The position numbers and the translations under genes were made by a program. The notes under the pieces are model-generated. The model had not been told where the DNA came from and did not search any database. It saw only the letters and a list, made by a program, of their open reading frames with translations. This document shows, one piece after another, positions 34,314 to 47,200 of a DNA stretch of 64,000 nucleotides (position 1 is its first letter; each line of letters begins with the position of its first letter). This DNA comes from Smittia aterrima (Eukaryota; Arthropoda; Insecta; Diptera; Chironomidae), in contig CP093831.1 in NCBI GenBank assembly GCA_033063855.1, positions 21,390,001 through 21,454,000 of the forward strand, read 5' to 3'.

Positions 34314-35771
34314 TCTGATGAGATTTGATTAATTAGAATTAAAACAATTTTGAAATTATTCTTTGAGAGTCTCTGCTTTCCACTCTCGTCCTCTCGTCTC
34401 TCGTCAAATACTAAAATTTATCAGACAGCAATTGTTATGAACCCTCACTAATACATTTTTATGTTGCTATGTTGCTTAACACATCTATTCGAAGGAACAC
34501 TGAGAACGATATTTTGATTTCGTCAGCGAGTTTTTAAAATGACTCCAATTTCTTCTTCTACGCGATTCTTTTAAAGTCAAATTGAAATCGTTTCAAAACA
34601 AATTTTTTAAGGAATAAAATTACTCTGAACTTTGATATTAATAAAAATAAATGACTCATTATGACGACTTTGTTGGTTGTAGGTGCCTTCTAAACCAGTT
34701 AGCGAGATTTGAGTGTTTTTTTTTGGAAATTTCGTGTGATCGGCTCATCGACTCTTCTCACTAACTTCATGTAATAAAAGGCGAAAATTAATGACTTCGT
34801 TATTTATAGAAACCCATCAGACCTCTGGAAGTCAAGTCAGGATCAAAATAAATTTATTGTTGTTTCTCCACACAAGTTTTTGACGAAACGTCGAATTTTT
34901 GTTGACGGACGAGTTGTTTAATGTAATTTTCAATCACGACAAACCGCGTCTTGTAAAAACTAAGGATCGTGTTGACAACAAAAGGCCAATAGCATCAATC
35001 AACATAATAGACGACCTTAAGAGCAGTAATCGATTTTTGCGGCAATAAAACGCTTAATATTTGATACATTCATTCAAGCATTAAAATCTTTAGTATTAAA
35101 CCGCTGACCGAACCAATTAAAACACCATTTTCGCAAGCTTATTCGCTTGTGCTTTAATACTTTAAAGATGACAAAGCATGTATTCGGTCACAAGTCATTT
35201 ATCAAAAAAAAAGATGAACAATCGCCATCTGACCTTTCTGCCGACAAATTCACAATTTGTCACAGCTCACAGATGTTTTAGTTCCGACGAGCAAGCTGAT
35301 GATCCTCCGATAAGAACCCGTTTAACACACGTTTCTGCGTTTCGCATTCTTTCGCATAACCAAACAGAACGTTCGTGAAAGCAAAAGTTTTTTTTAGAAC
35401 TATTAAGTAGCGAGACAAGCGGATCAACAGTCGGTTAAGGAATGATAAAAATTCTTTTCTCGTTAATCGATCGACAACAGGATCTTTTCTTTCTCATCAC
35501 TGACGCTGCTTAGATAGAAATTTGAGAATATTCTGCCTTTGGTTCATTTGCATACAAGTTTAATAATTCTTCTTCCTATTCGGCAAATGCTATTCGGCGA
35601 CCGCGCTTCACCTCTCTCTGTTTCTGCTGTGAGAAGTTTTCTTTTAAACCTCGCGCAAAGTTTATTTCGTGGTCAATCGTTTCGGACATTTTCAGCTTAT
35701 AACATCTTCAAAAGGAAGAGCTTTTTGTGTCTTCGAGTATAAAAGTTTAAATTGAACTAAGACGTCTGATC
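34314..35771. other. No gene recognised
   Basis: Spacer between the Smr array and the cysteine-rich gene. The short plus-strand frames at 35178-35378 and 35539-35742 lack support. The last part presumably includes the promoter and 5' UTR of the next gene. Confidence 0.5.
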
Positions 35772-38700
35772 ATGAAAAGAATTGGACAATGGATTACCAA
35801 TTTTTTCATAGTAGTCGCTACGATTTCGCTAGTTGATGTTCACGCTGCGGCAGGCAAGTTTCAGTTAATACCCAATTAGACTAATTGACGGAAGTAAGAA
35901 GTAACGTGAAGCTATACGTCAATCTGTGAAGTTATATCACCAGATTATATCAGCCTCGATTATTGAAGTGTTAAGGAGTCAAATTGAGATGTCCATGCGA
36001 ATTCATTAGATCATTTAATTTTTGTTCAAAAACAAAACAAGCAATAATGAATTTTGTTTAATATGTGAAATGAATTTTAAATTTTTTGCAAAGTGTTTAA
36101 AAGAAAGTTAAGTTTAAAAAAAATTCGCGTCAGCTGAAATCATATTTTTATTGTGAAATTTAAGATTCTATTCTTCTTCGTATCTCGAGCGGAGCTAATT
36201 TTTCAAAATTATTTTATGTGAAAAAATTAACATAAGAAACCCGCGTCGGATCAAAGCACAAACAATTTTTTTAGAACGTGAAAGCCAACTCAACTCATAT
36301 CAAGGTCGTTGAAACGATTGAAAAAGTGTTTGAGTCATCAAAAGTGATGCGACAATATTGACCGTCGCTAATAATAACTCAGCGAATTACTAATAGTCGT
36401 GTGATTTGCGAAACGCACTTATAATAAACGATATTTTTTTTAAGTAGGTAAAGCTGGCGTTAAAGCTGTGATTTTATACATGTACGATGATGCAACTGTG
36501 GGATCAAGCGTGGTGTCGATGGAAGTTGACAAAACCACATTCATGAACGTCATCAAAGATTCGCAATTCAATGCCAAAGCTGCCAAGCCAATGAAGTTTG
36601 GACAAGACAACGGATTCTTCGCTCTCCTCGAAGGCGAGAGCTCTTCATTCTCATTCGCCACAGCTACTGGAATGGCTGATTGCCAATGTAAATGCGAGAA
36701 GCAAGTAATAACAACTCCACGAGTGGTTACTACAACACCTCAAATCGTTACTTCAACGTCTTCCTACAAGACACCTGTCGTGACCACTTCTCGCCCAACC
36801 ACGACTGGCCGCATAATTACGACCTCAACACATGTCCCCGTGACAACATCTCGTCCTACTCCAACTGGACGTGTTTTAACTACTTCGACATCAGGACCGA
36901 CCTACCTTCCACCAACCAATCAGCCAGTAAATTAAAGTTAATTTTGGTAAAATATTTTTTACATTTTATTTCTTTCTCAGTGCCCATCAGGCGGAAGTGG
37001 ACCATACTGCTGCGCAAACGGAGCTAATAATGTTGACTGCTGTGCCAATGGAGGCAAAGGTTCGTTAAAGTCAATTTTTAATGTTTCAATAAATTATTTT
37101 CTTTCTAATCAAGGCGCTTACTGTTGTTCAAATGGAGCCGATAACGCTGACTGTTGTACTAATGGAGGAAAAGGTAGTTTAAATTTTTTTTCTTCGTTTT
37201 TCTTTTTTAATTTTATTCTTTTTCTGTCAGGAACTTACTGTTGCACAAACGGAGAAAATAATGCAAACTGCAGCCCATTGATCACTACACGAAAACCAGT
37301 TGTCACTACCCCATCTGTTAGAATTACAACTCCACGCCCAGTTGTAACCACAACTCCTCCAACTGGCCCAACTTACTTGCCACCAACAACCAACCCAGTG
37401 AGTTTAATCAAAATCCTTAGAGAAATCGTTTTGGTAAAATATTTTTTACATTTTCTTTCTTTCTCAGTGCCCATCAGGCGGAAGCGGTCCATACTGTTGC
37501 GCAAACGGAGCTAATAATGTTGACTGCTGTGCCAATGGAGGAAAAGGTTAGCCTCGTAAATTTTTCAATAACTTTTCTGACAGGTTTTCTTACGCAGGAA
37601 CTTACTGCTGCACAAATGGAGCCAATAACGCTGACTGTTGCACTAATGGAGGAAAAGGTAGTTTTCATTTATTCGTATCCTTTTTAAATTTTATTCTATT
37701 TCTTGCCAGGAACTTACTGTTGCACGAATGGAGAAAACAATCCAAATTGCAGCCCATTGATCACTACACGAAGACCAGTTGTCACTACCTCATCAGCTAG
37801 AATTACAACTCCACGCCCAGTTATAACCACAATTCCTTCAACTGGCCCAACTTACTTGCCACCAACAATCAACCCAGTGAGTTTAATCGAAATCCTTAGA
37901 GAAATCGTTTTGAGAATTTCAATTTTTCATTTCTCAGTGCCCATCAGGTGGAAGCGGTCCATACTGCTGTTCGAATGGAGCTAATAATGCTGACTGCTGT
38001 GCCAATGGCGGCAAAGGTTAGTTAAAATCATTTTTAAATGTTTCAATAAATTAATTTTCTTTATTATCAAGGTGCTTACTGTTGCACAAATGGAGAAAAC
38101 AATCCTAATTGCAGCCCATTGACCACTTCACGTAAACCAGTTGTCACTACCCCATCAGCCAAAATTACAACTCCACGCCCAGTTATAACAACAATTCCTT
38201 CAACTGGCCCAACTTACTTGCCACCAACAATCAACCCAGTGAGTTTAAAAAATCTACACTGAAAAATGATTTTAATTCTTTTTCTCAGTGCCCCTCAGGT
38301 GGAAGTGGACCTTACTGCTGCGCAAACGGAGCTAACAACGTTGATTGCTGCGCTAATGGAGGAAAAGGTGAATTCTGTTGTACAAATGGAGAAAACAATC
38401 CAGGATGCAATCAATTGAGGACACCAACTGTAACCCCGTCCACAACGAGATCAACTCCACCCAGACCAGACATCACAACTCCAACTAGACCAGTTATCAC
38501 AACTCCAACTAGACCAGATATCACAACTCCAACTAGACCAAACACTCCAACACCACCTCCAAAGGTATTTATTTTAACATTTTAATTTTCCGAATGGCAT
38601 ATTAAAACAATTTCTTTGCTAAAGTGTCCAAATGGTGGAAGTGGAAATTATTGCTGCAAGAACGGAGCCAATAACGCTGACTGCTGTGAAAACGGAGGAA

Positions 38701-39211
38701 AAGGTAACGAGAGGCGAAGAAAAAATTTGTTTTCAATTTTTCTAATTTTATTATTCAATTAGGCAAATATTGTTGCACTAACGGTTCAACAAGTCCTAAC
38801 TGCGATATCACTGTAACGACATCGAGCAGACCAACATCAAAACCTTCAACCAAACGTCCATTCGTAGGACCAACTTATCTTCCTCTTCCAACAATTGTAA
38901 CCTCACCACGTCCAACTACGATCGATCCTTACACGTTCGGAACTTTCTCGGTGAGTAAACGAGATATTTGTCGCCTTTGAGATGACATTAAATTTTAATG
39001 ATCTTCATTATGCAAATGAAATTTATTGATTGATGTTTCTCATTTTAAATGTTTTTCATTTCAGACTCACACTCATCGATACACTTGGACTTATGGACCA
39101 TGGAGTGCAAACCCTAATCGATCGACCACCAGCTACACGACAACTCCAGTCCCACTTTATCACAACGGCCAACATATCAACTCGATCAACTACAATGGTG
39201 AAGACAATTAA
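35772..39211 (+). CDS. Secreted modular cysteine-rich protein with Thr/Pro linkers and GPTYLPP motifs
   Basis: I do not recognise the family. Fourteen exons join in phase: 35772-35853, 36448-36926, 36981-37059, 37114-37173, 37231-37397, 37468-37546, 37598-37657, 37710-37876, 37938-38016, 38072-38238, 38289-38564, 38625-38703, 38763-38950 and 39065-39211, giving 702 residues. A signal peptide (about 25 residues) precedes a unique domain (VKAVILYMYDDATVGS, CQCKC). Repeated units CPSGGSGPYCC.NGANN.DCC.NGGKG and TYCCTNGENN alternate with Thr/Pro-rich, probably O-glycosylated linkers ending GPTYLPP. YLP-type motifs and Cys pairs suggest a cuticle, matrix or mucin-like extracellular role (inference). 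Intron 1 begins GCAAGT, the usual form of a GC-AG intron. AATAAA is at 39357. Confidence 0.85.
36981..37397 (+). repeat. Exon cassette unit 1 (79+60+167 nt)
   Basis: Three exons encoding CPSGGSGPYCC, AYCCSNG and TYCCTNG plus a Thr/Pro linker. Starts and ends in phase 0, so it can be added or lost without frameshift. Confidence 0.85.
37468..37876 (+). repeat. Exon cassette unit 2 (79+60+167 nt)
   Basis: Same three exon sizes as unit 1; intron sequences at the CTTTCTCAG acceptor and after CAACCCAGTGAG are also similar. Confidence 0.85.
37938..38238 (+). repeat. Exon cassette unit 3 (79+167 nt, middle exon absent)
   Basis: Same first and last exon sizes; the 60-nt exon is missing. The next unit (38289-38564) has the exons fused without intron. 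Confidence 0.85.
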
Positions 39212-41039
39212 GTCTAATCAGTCAACATAATATTAAGCTACCAGTGCTGCAACTCGCCGAATGGTGTTCACAAGCAACCAAAACTTACGTACAATGTAAA
39301 AAAACGACACGCGTACAATGAAAATCGTAATTCGATTTGTTCTAAACTTTACCATTAATAAATCTGAAAGTTTCTGTCAATTAAAAGTTGATTTTTTGAT
39401 TTTTCGAATATTTCAGAATTTGAAATGTGGTTTGCGAGAACGTAAAGCTTAAAGCTAAGAATAAACTTTTACGAAGAAAACGGTTTTCAGAAGTTCAGAG
39501 AATTGTTTGTGAATCTCAAGGGAAATTCTCAGCGAACAGAATGAATTTTTTCATAGGATAGAGTTTTTTTTTCAGAAATTCAAATTTCAGAACTGGATAA
39601 AAAAATGTTTATCGAAAGTTTATGGATTTTTTCGTAGCGCGAGAATCTTTTATTTACTGTTATTTTATTCAAAAAATTCGCAGACTTTCGCAGATCAAAG
39701 AATCATTGGAAAAGGTTAGATGATCTTTGAAATATTTCAATGGTCAAGGTTGGCATTTGAATATTTAAAATATTCGCATCGATAGAGCATCAACATCTGC
39801 AATAACGGAGGAAGTAGTAAAATTCTTTCTATTCCAACGACTGCTGATCTTTTCGGAACTTGACATTTTCAGGAGTTTACCGTTGAATGAATCCGAAAAC
39901 ACGTGCCCCAAGCCTTCGGTTGAAGGAGAACCGACGCCTAACATTTAGTAAGATCAAACGAATATTTCTTTGAATAAAATATTTATTAATTGCAACAAAA
40001 TCTCGAACAATGCGCAAACATCGCCCACACCCGTTCTATGCAAAATCTTCACTTCGCAGCAATGTTTTCAAACATTTCGTCAAATTACATTTCCGCCAAT
40101 CACTTGATCGGCTCCAAGTCGAAGCGTTCCTCTCACTTGAAGATTTTTAATTTACTAAAAATAAACCTTTTTTTTCATCTCCAGATACCGCATGCTCAAT
40201 AAGCAATAAGAGCAGCTCAAGCTGCTCCATAAAACATTTTTTGCTTACACAAGTTGACTCTCAGTGTGACTCGAGACGTATTCGAGACACAACCGTTTAG
40301 TGATCGTGGATCTGAGGAATTTTTTTAAGCTTTATTGAAGTTGTAAAGTAATAAATACTTTATTTTCTTAAGTGCTTCCTGTAGCTACTAGAACAGTAGC
40401 GGTGATTGTACATCGTTAATTTATGCTTCAAGCGCGATGACAAGACTCTTTCATTTATATTTGAGTCGTGATCATCTCGCGATCCAAGAATAAATTTATG
40501 AGTTAATATTTGAATATCTACTGTCATCAGTGAACATCTTTTAGCAATGCATGCGCGTTGATTAAATTATCGGAAACTCGTTTCTTCAGAAATATTTTTA
40601 AGAGTTCGTCATCAAATGGTTTTTTATTGGGAATTTCGACTTGGCCATGCTGCATTAAAGTTTAAGCTATTCAGCGCTTTGAAGTGATAATAAATTTTAT
40701 TTTAATATTTAAATAAACTTGTAGGTCACAAAGTTCAAGCTTGCTGATTGCTTGAAACAGACAGATCGGCAAACCCGATTGCAAGTTTCTTAATTGAATC
40801 TTCATTTGTGAACTTAAAGCGGAATAAATTCATTTTTCGCTGACCTTCGTCGTCATCCACCTCTTCAAAGATATTCAATTCAACTGGAGAAGTTTTTCCA
40901 TATCGGCATAGCTCGTCTTAGCTAAAGTGGAATTTGTGTCTCTCGCAGTAAAATACGAACCACACCGTTGTCGTTGTCAATCTTATGTGAACCGCAGTTA
41001 AAATGACAGCGTAACAAGAGTAAAGTGAAAAAGTGTACA
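39212..41039. other. Intergenic, with one dead cassette
   Basis: After the AATAAA at 39357 no gene is seen. The cassette relic at 39786-39950 is listed separately. Confidence 0.5.
39786..39950 (+). pseudogene. Decayed exon cassette of the cysteine-rich gene
   Basis: CATCTGCAATAACGGAGGAAG recalls the end of a 79-nt exon (TGTGCCAATGGAGGCAAAG). Further on, TTTTCAG followed by GAGTTTACCGTTGA recalls GGAACTTACTGTTGC, with the Cys codons destroyed (Arg and stop). It lies outside the predicted gene, after the polyadenylation signal. Confidence 0.45.
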
Positions 41040-41220
41040 ATGGGAAACAAAATATCAAAATCGTGCAATGAGACTTATCACAGTTGTTTAAATGTAACTT
41101 GTTTCGATGATTGCAAGTGCTTGAGATGTTTCAGGAAAAGTCCACGTGCTGGATTCAATTCTCCGAGTTCAACAACTTTGGAGGAAATTTCTTTTAATCT
41201 TCCGTACATCGATCAAGTTG
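41040..41220 (+). CDS. Tg: Transglutaminase exon 1A, acylation-type N-terminus
   Basis: Begins MGNKIS, the MGxxxS pattern of N-myristoylated proteins, followed by Cys at 9, 16, 21, 25, 27 and 30, potential palmitoylation sites. Ends at a GTAAGT donor in phase 1. Drosophila TG-A is reported to be myristoylated and palmitoylated and exported through exosomes; this exon looks like its counterpart. Confidence 0.8.
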
Positions 41221-44200
41221 GTAAGTTTGTTGATTTATTAAATTATGAAGAACTTCTTGAAATTCGCTTTTAAAAGTTTTAATTAGTTTCTTTACGGATC
41301 TGCGACAAAAATGTCGATGCGATTGGGTGGAGAATAAATGAGCAAATCGTCAAAGTAAACAACTTAGAAAAATATCAAAAACCTAACGAGTTCCTATGGC
41401 GATGTGAAATATAAATTTCGTGAACATTTCTCAACGAAATATTTTTATTTCAAGCTAGAAATTCTTAGCTCATATAATTTTTTCTAACTCAAACGCTTTC
41501 TTTAATAAACATCGAGTCATCAGTCTTAGTTGGTAGCCGTTTTCTCAACTGAGTTGAGACTTCTCAGAAGATCAAGCGGAAGCAGAAATCACATGAAGCT
41601 TAGCTGCTAAGTGTGTTTCGATACACCGTCTCTACCTGAATTGCTTTTGCTTTTAAGTCGAGCAAAGATTCAAAACACATTCCGTGATTTTGCTCTTAAC
41701 CATTCTCTTCGAGCTAATGCAGTGCACACACAGCAAGGTCTCGATAATATCAAAGCGTTAGTCCAATTAGCTCATAGTAATTGTATCATATTAATTCAAG
41801 CGCGAGGGTGTCGAACGGAGAAACGTGTGACCTTGAAAACCTATTTGGAGATACAAGCTGAGCTATGACATCGAGAACAGTGATGTCATCAATCAACGAA
41901 GCGTACGATGAATATATTTGAATGAATAATACAGTTTCGAAGAAAAATCTTTCTCTTTGGCAAGAATTATGAATTAAATCAACTGACTCATTCTCTCTGT
42001 CGATTTTGCTTCATGAAGTCTTCCTCAATTGCGTCATGAGCGCGGTCTCAACACACGCTCATGATCGGTTTAAAGAGATGTTTGAATTGTTTCGTGAATT
42101 TAGTTTCGAGTAAGACGCGAACGGGAAAACAAGTTTAATTCAACTGCTCAAGGATTTTCTTTATTTGATTTCTTTAACTTAATTAATTGAAAGAATGTCA
42201 GACGTTCCAAAAGAGGACTTTTTCACGTCAAACATTCCAAACTTTTGGAATAGAAACAAATATCGTGTGAGCCGGTCACCGCCTTCGATGTATTTTGTGC
42301 CATCAAGTAAGTTTTCTCTACGTAAAAGTGTTTGATAAATTTAGAACTTAATTTATTGAGTGGCAGTGAGAAGTTTTAGAAATTTTGTTCTCTCGAATGT
42401 TTTGTTTATACATGGACAAGCAAGATAAATGTGTGATCACTCTGTTTCGATTATATTTGCTGAGCCAAAAAAATTCTTCTTCATCAAAGTTATCGAAATC
42501 TTTTATAACCAAACAAATAATGACTTCATTGCTTTAAAAACCAACTTGACTGCATCTTAAAATAGTTATCAATAGAACTGAGTCATCGTTCGTGTTACTG
42601 AAATTAGTGAATGAAAATAAATAAGTTTCTCATTACGAAATCTTAGCTAAATTTCACTTTCGTCTGGATATTCTGGTTATCGAAGAAAGTAAAAGTGCTT
42701 CGGGAACATTTCACTTCCCCCAACAGTTGACCCATTTAAATTTCGCACATAAATAGTGAGAATAGCCGAAAATGTCTTCATTTAAATTCAGATATTCAGT
42801 GACAATTAACGACTCATGTCATCATGAATAAAGATCTGATCAGTTTAGTGATTTTAATTTTAATAGCGCTGAGTGTTGCTGGAAGCGCGAAACAAAAAGA
42901 AATCTGCGATTGTGTCCCGTTGAACATTTGCCCCAAAGTAAATCGCTTTAGCAAAGAAGATGCAAAATATTTCAAAACAATTTTGAAGTGCAAGGAGAGA
43001 GGTTTCGTGAGATGTTGTTTTAACAACGAAAGCGTGAGACGATCGGATGATTTGGAAAACATTATTTTGATTGATAATGTTCGTTTGCCACCTACCGAGA
43101 CGACCGTGGCTTCGATCGAAAACATGAATGATGGCGCTCAAACAACGGAAGCCTTTACTGAGGTTGTCGATTCCACGACGATCGACGCGATCATTGAATC
43201 TACGACAAGCATGGCATTTGATGAAGACTTGGCAACAACGGAACTTTTAAAACCTGACGAAGAAGATTTATTTGAATCGAAACGAAAGTCAGAGTTCATT
43301 GATAATAATATTTCAGTTGTATATCCAAACCTCGAACACGAGAAAAAGATGAAGGCGCTCGAGCATCTTTTTCTTATTTTTCCAAACGGAGAAATCGAAG
43401 CTGCTTCTGCAACGTCTATTCCTGTCACCAATGATATTGAGCAAACAACTGTGAAGCCAATGAAACGAGTGATCGTGAGAAAACGATTGATAAAGAAGCT
43501 TCCAGATTTATTGGAAACAGCTGAGAGTAAGATCTCTCAATCAGTGATCGATACAGAGCAAATGGATGTAGAAGAGGTCAAGCGGCGACTAACAAGTGTG
43601 TACAGAAACGATGGAAGTAAACATCAATCTTCATCAAGATCAACTACGTCACCAACAACAACCACAACAACAACAGAAGTCGCAGTAGAAGATACAACGG
43701 CGAAAAGAGAAAGAAAGAAGAAAATTAAATATCGAAAGCGAAATGAACAGACATCATCGACACCGTTAGAATCAACGACGGCGAAGACAACGACTACCTT
43801 GAAAAATGAAACACCGACGACAAAGCACGCCAGACGAAAGATCAAACCGATCATTTACGATACACGCAGTCGAAGTAACTTTTTGAAACGTCCATCATCA
43901 CAACAATCATATTTCGAAGATGCAAATATTTTTGATGAGCCGATCGAACTTGAGCCGATCATCACGACAACTACAGCTGAACCAACCTCAAGATTTATTT
44001 CCTTTGAAACTGCTTCTTTTACGACAACTACAACTCCAAAGGCTATTACAGTAACAACACCAAAACCTATTAAACACTTTAGCGAAATTGATTTTGAGCA
44101 CAAGGCGATGATTGAAACAGTTCATAAAACATTGTCGGCAATTCATGCAGGCGTAGACATCAATCTCGTCGAGAAAATGCTTGAAGCGCACAGAATAAAA

Positions 44201-47200
44201 ATGAAGGAAAATCGCCAACGAATACCCACGACTCGTCGGACTCCCACGACGACAGGCCCTTCAAAACCTGCTTCCAAACCTTATAGAGGCAGTGCAAGGT
44301 TCCGAAAACCGGCAAAAACAACGCAAGCTGCCGATCATTCGCAACCAGAAACGAATGGAACGAGAACTAGAAATCTCTCAAGAACTCGAAACACAACAAC
44401 TAAAGTTTCTCTAACAACTTTGAAACCTGTGAGGTCTTCCAATACTCGAAACAATCCGACGATGAAGTTCACTCCAGGCCTCGAAGACGTTGACATGCCA
44501 CCAAAGCAGAAAGCTCCTCGCGATTTCAAAGCTTCGCCACTGTTTGGATTAACGATGGATAGAGACAGCGAGATTGATGTCGAAACGATCCAGAAAATTC
44601 ATGAAACTCTAAGGCCTTCGGCTAACATTCAAAACGGTTTCTTTCCTGTAATTCAAAACGGAACGCCTTCATCGTTAATTTAATTCATTTTCCGATTGTT
44701 AATTTATTTATTTATTTAAATTTCTTCATTAAAATCTTTGCAATGAATTTCCGTTTTAATTTTCGTTTTCATTTATTTTCACTTTCAGACTCGATCTCCC
44801 ATGATTTGCTAACAATCGACAAGGTCGACTTATGTGTTGATAGGTTAGTGAGATTAATCGAAGATATCGAATGTTGTTGTCACTTTTATTAATAAATAAA
44901 TATTTGATAGAAATGGCAAGAAACATTTCACCGATCGATATGATCTTATGAAGAGAGAAATTCCAAAGCTTGTTATCAGACGTGGACATCCATTTAAAAT
45001 TCAACTTCACTGGTAAGTTAAGAATCACTTTCTTCTAATCAAATCATTAATTGATTTCTTGTACATGTTTCAAAAGCAATCGACCTTACAATATTGAGAA
45101 AGATGCGCTTAGTTTGATTTTCGCGGTAGCTGATGTGGAGAAACCTACCTTTGGTCATGGAACATTAGTTGCTTGTGCTTTAAAGAACAAATCAACTGAT
45201 CTAGGAAAATCAACTGAGTGGGGAGCTTCAGTCAACTCAATCAACGGAGATCTCTTGGAGATTCTCATTAAGCCAGCGGCCAACGCAATTGTTTCACAAT
45301 GGAAGCTTGACATTGACTCAAAGATGTTAGATTCGACGACATCTAAAAGCTTCTCTTTGCCGCAACCTTTTTACGTTTTGTTTAATCCGTTCTGTCGTGA
45401 AGATCAAGTTTACTTGGAGGATGAAAGAGCTCGCAATGAATACGTTTTGTCCGACACAACGCTCATTTGGAAAGGAACCTACAATCGTCTTCGACCAACG
45501 CCTTGGAAGATCGGACAGTTTGAAAGAGATGTTCTTGATTGCGCTCTCTATGTCATCGCTTATGTTGGAAAAGTTGGTCCATCAAACCGTGGAAATCCAA
45601 TCAAAATATCTCGAGCTTTGTCAGCTGCTGTAAATAGTCCGGACGATGACGGCTTACTCCTTGGAAATTGGTCAACAGATTTCGATGGAGGAGTAGCTCC
45701 AACAAAGTGGGGAGGTTCAGTCGACATCATGCAAAGGTTTTATCGGAAAAAGAAACCAGTAAAGTTTGCTCAGTGTTGGGTCTTTGCCGGTTGTTTAACA
45801 ACGATTGCACGAGCTGTTGGAATTCCCTCAAGAATCATCACAAATTATTCTTCAGCTCATGATACTCAAGCAAGTATGACCGTCGATTACTTTGTCGATG
45901 ACGATGGAAAGATCATGGAAGAGATGAATTCTGATTCAATTTGGAATTATCACGTTTGGAACGAAGTTTGGATGGAACGACCTGATTTGGGTAATAACGA
46001 GAATGGCGATTACGATGGATGGCAAGCGATTGGTAAGTTATAAATTCTTTTCTCCTAATCAAATCGCTTATTGATTTATTGAAATAGATGCAACGCCTCA
46101 AGAAATGTCAGATGAAATGTTTAGATGTGGCCCAGCTTCAGTTGCTGCAGTAAAACGAGGAGAAATTTTAAAGCCATATGACAACACTTTCCTTTATGCG
46201 GAAGTTAACGCTGATAAAGTCTTCTGGCGTTACACAGGACCTGGAAATCCTTTGAAACTTATGAAGAAGGATGAGTACGGAATTGGACATTTCATTTCCA
46301 CAAAAGCCGTTGGCAGATGGGAAAGACAAGACATCACGAGAACGTACAAGTACGAAGAGAAAACAGAAGAAGAAAGAGCGACGATGTTAAAAGCTCTTAA
46401 ACAAGCAACAAGTGCCTTCTCTCGTTACTACTTGAACGAAGAGTTTAACGAAGTTAATTTCAACTTTGAACTTAAAGACGACATCAAGATTGGAGAAGAT
46501 TTTTCTGTCGTAAGCTGAAATCTTTTGTCTACATTGAAAGTTGTCTAATCATTTGTTTCAGGTGCTTAATATCAAAAACAAATCATCAGAGAAGCCATAC
46601 ACGATCAACGGAAATCTTTTGGTGGAAAGTGTTCTTTATACAGGAAAAGAACGCAAGGACCTCAAGTCGATGAAATTTTCTGAAGTTGTTCTGGCGAATT
46701 CTGAAAAGCAAGTTGTACTGGAAGTAACCTTCGCTGAGTACTACAGAAAGCTCTTGGACCAATCAGCTTTTAATATCGCGTGCATGGCTTCCGTTGAAGA
46801 CACTGATTACGAATATTTTGCTCAGGATGATTTCCGCGTCAGGAAACCTGATATTAAATTCGTGTTCACTGGAAAACCAACTCACACAGTTGCACATGAC
46901 ATTCACATCCGTTTGGAAAATCCTCTGCCGATTCCGTTGACGAAATGTGTTTTCCAAATTGAAGGATCCGGCATTGAAACGCCGATGATATTGAAAGTAA
47001 GTGTCTCAGGTACATTTCTCTTGATAAATATTTAATCAATCTCTCATTAGGTTCCAGAAGTTCAACCAAAAACATTTGCAGAGACACGGTTCGCATACAA
47101 ACCGCCTTATGTGGGAAGTGCTAAGCTTATTGCAAAATTCACATCTAAGGAAATGGATGATGTCGACGGATTCCGCGTGTTTGAAATTGCCCCACGACCA

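Noticed and set aside
41611..41868. 85-codon frame in the transglutaminase intron
   Set aside because: No acceptable splice boundaries or similarity; not an additional first exon.
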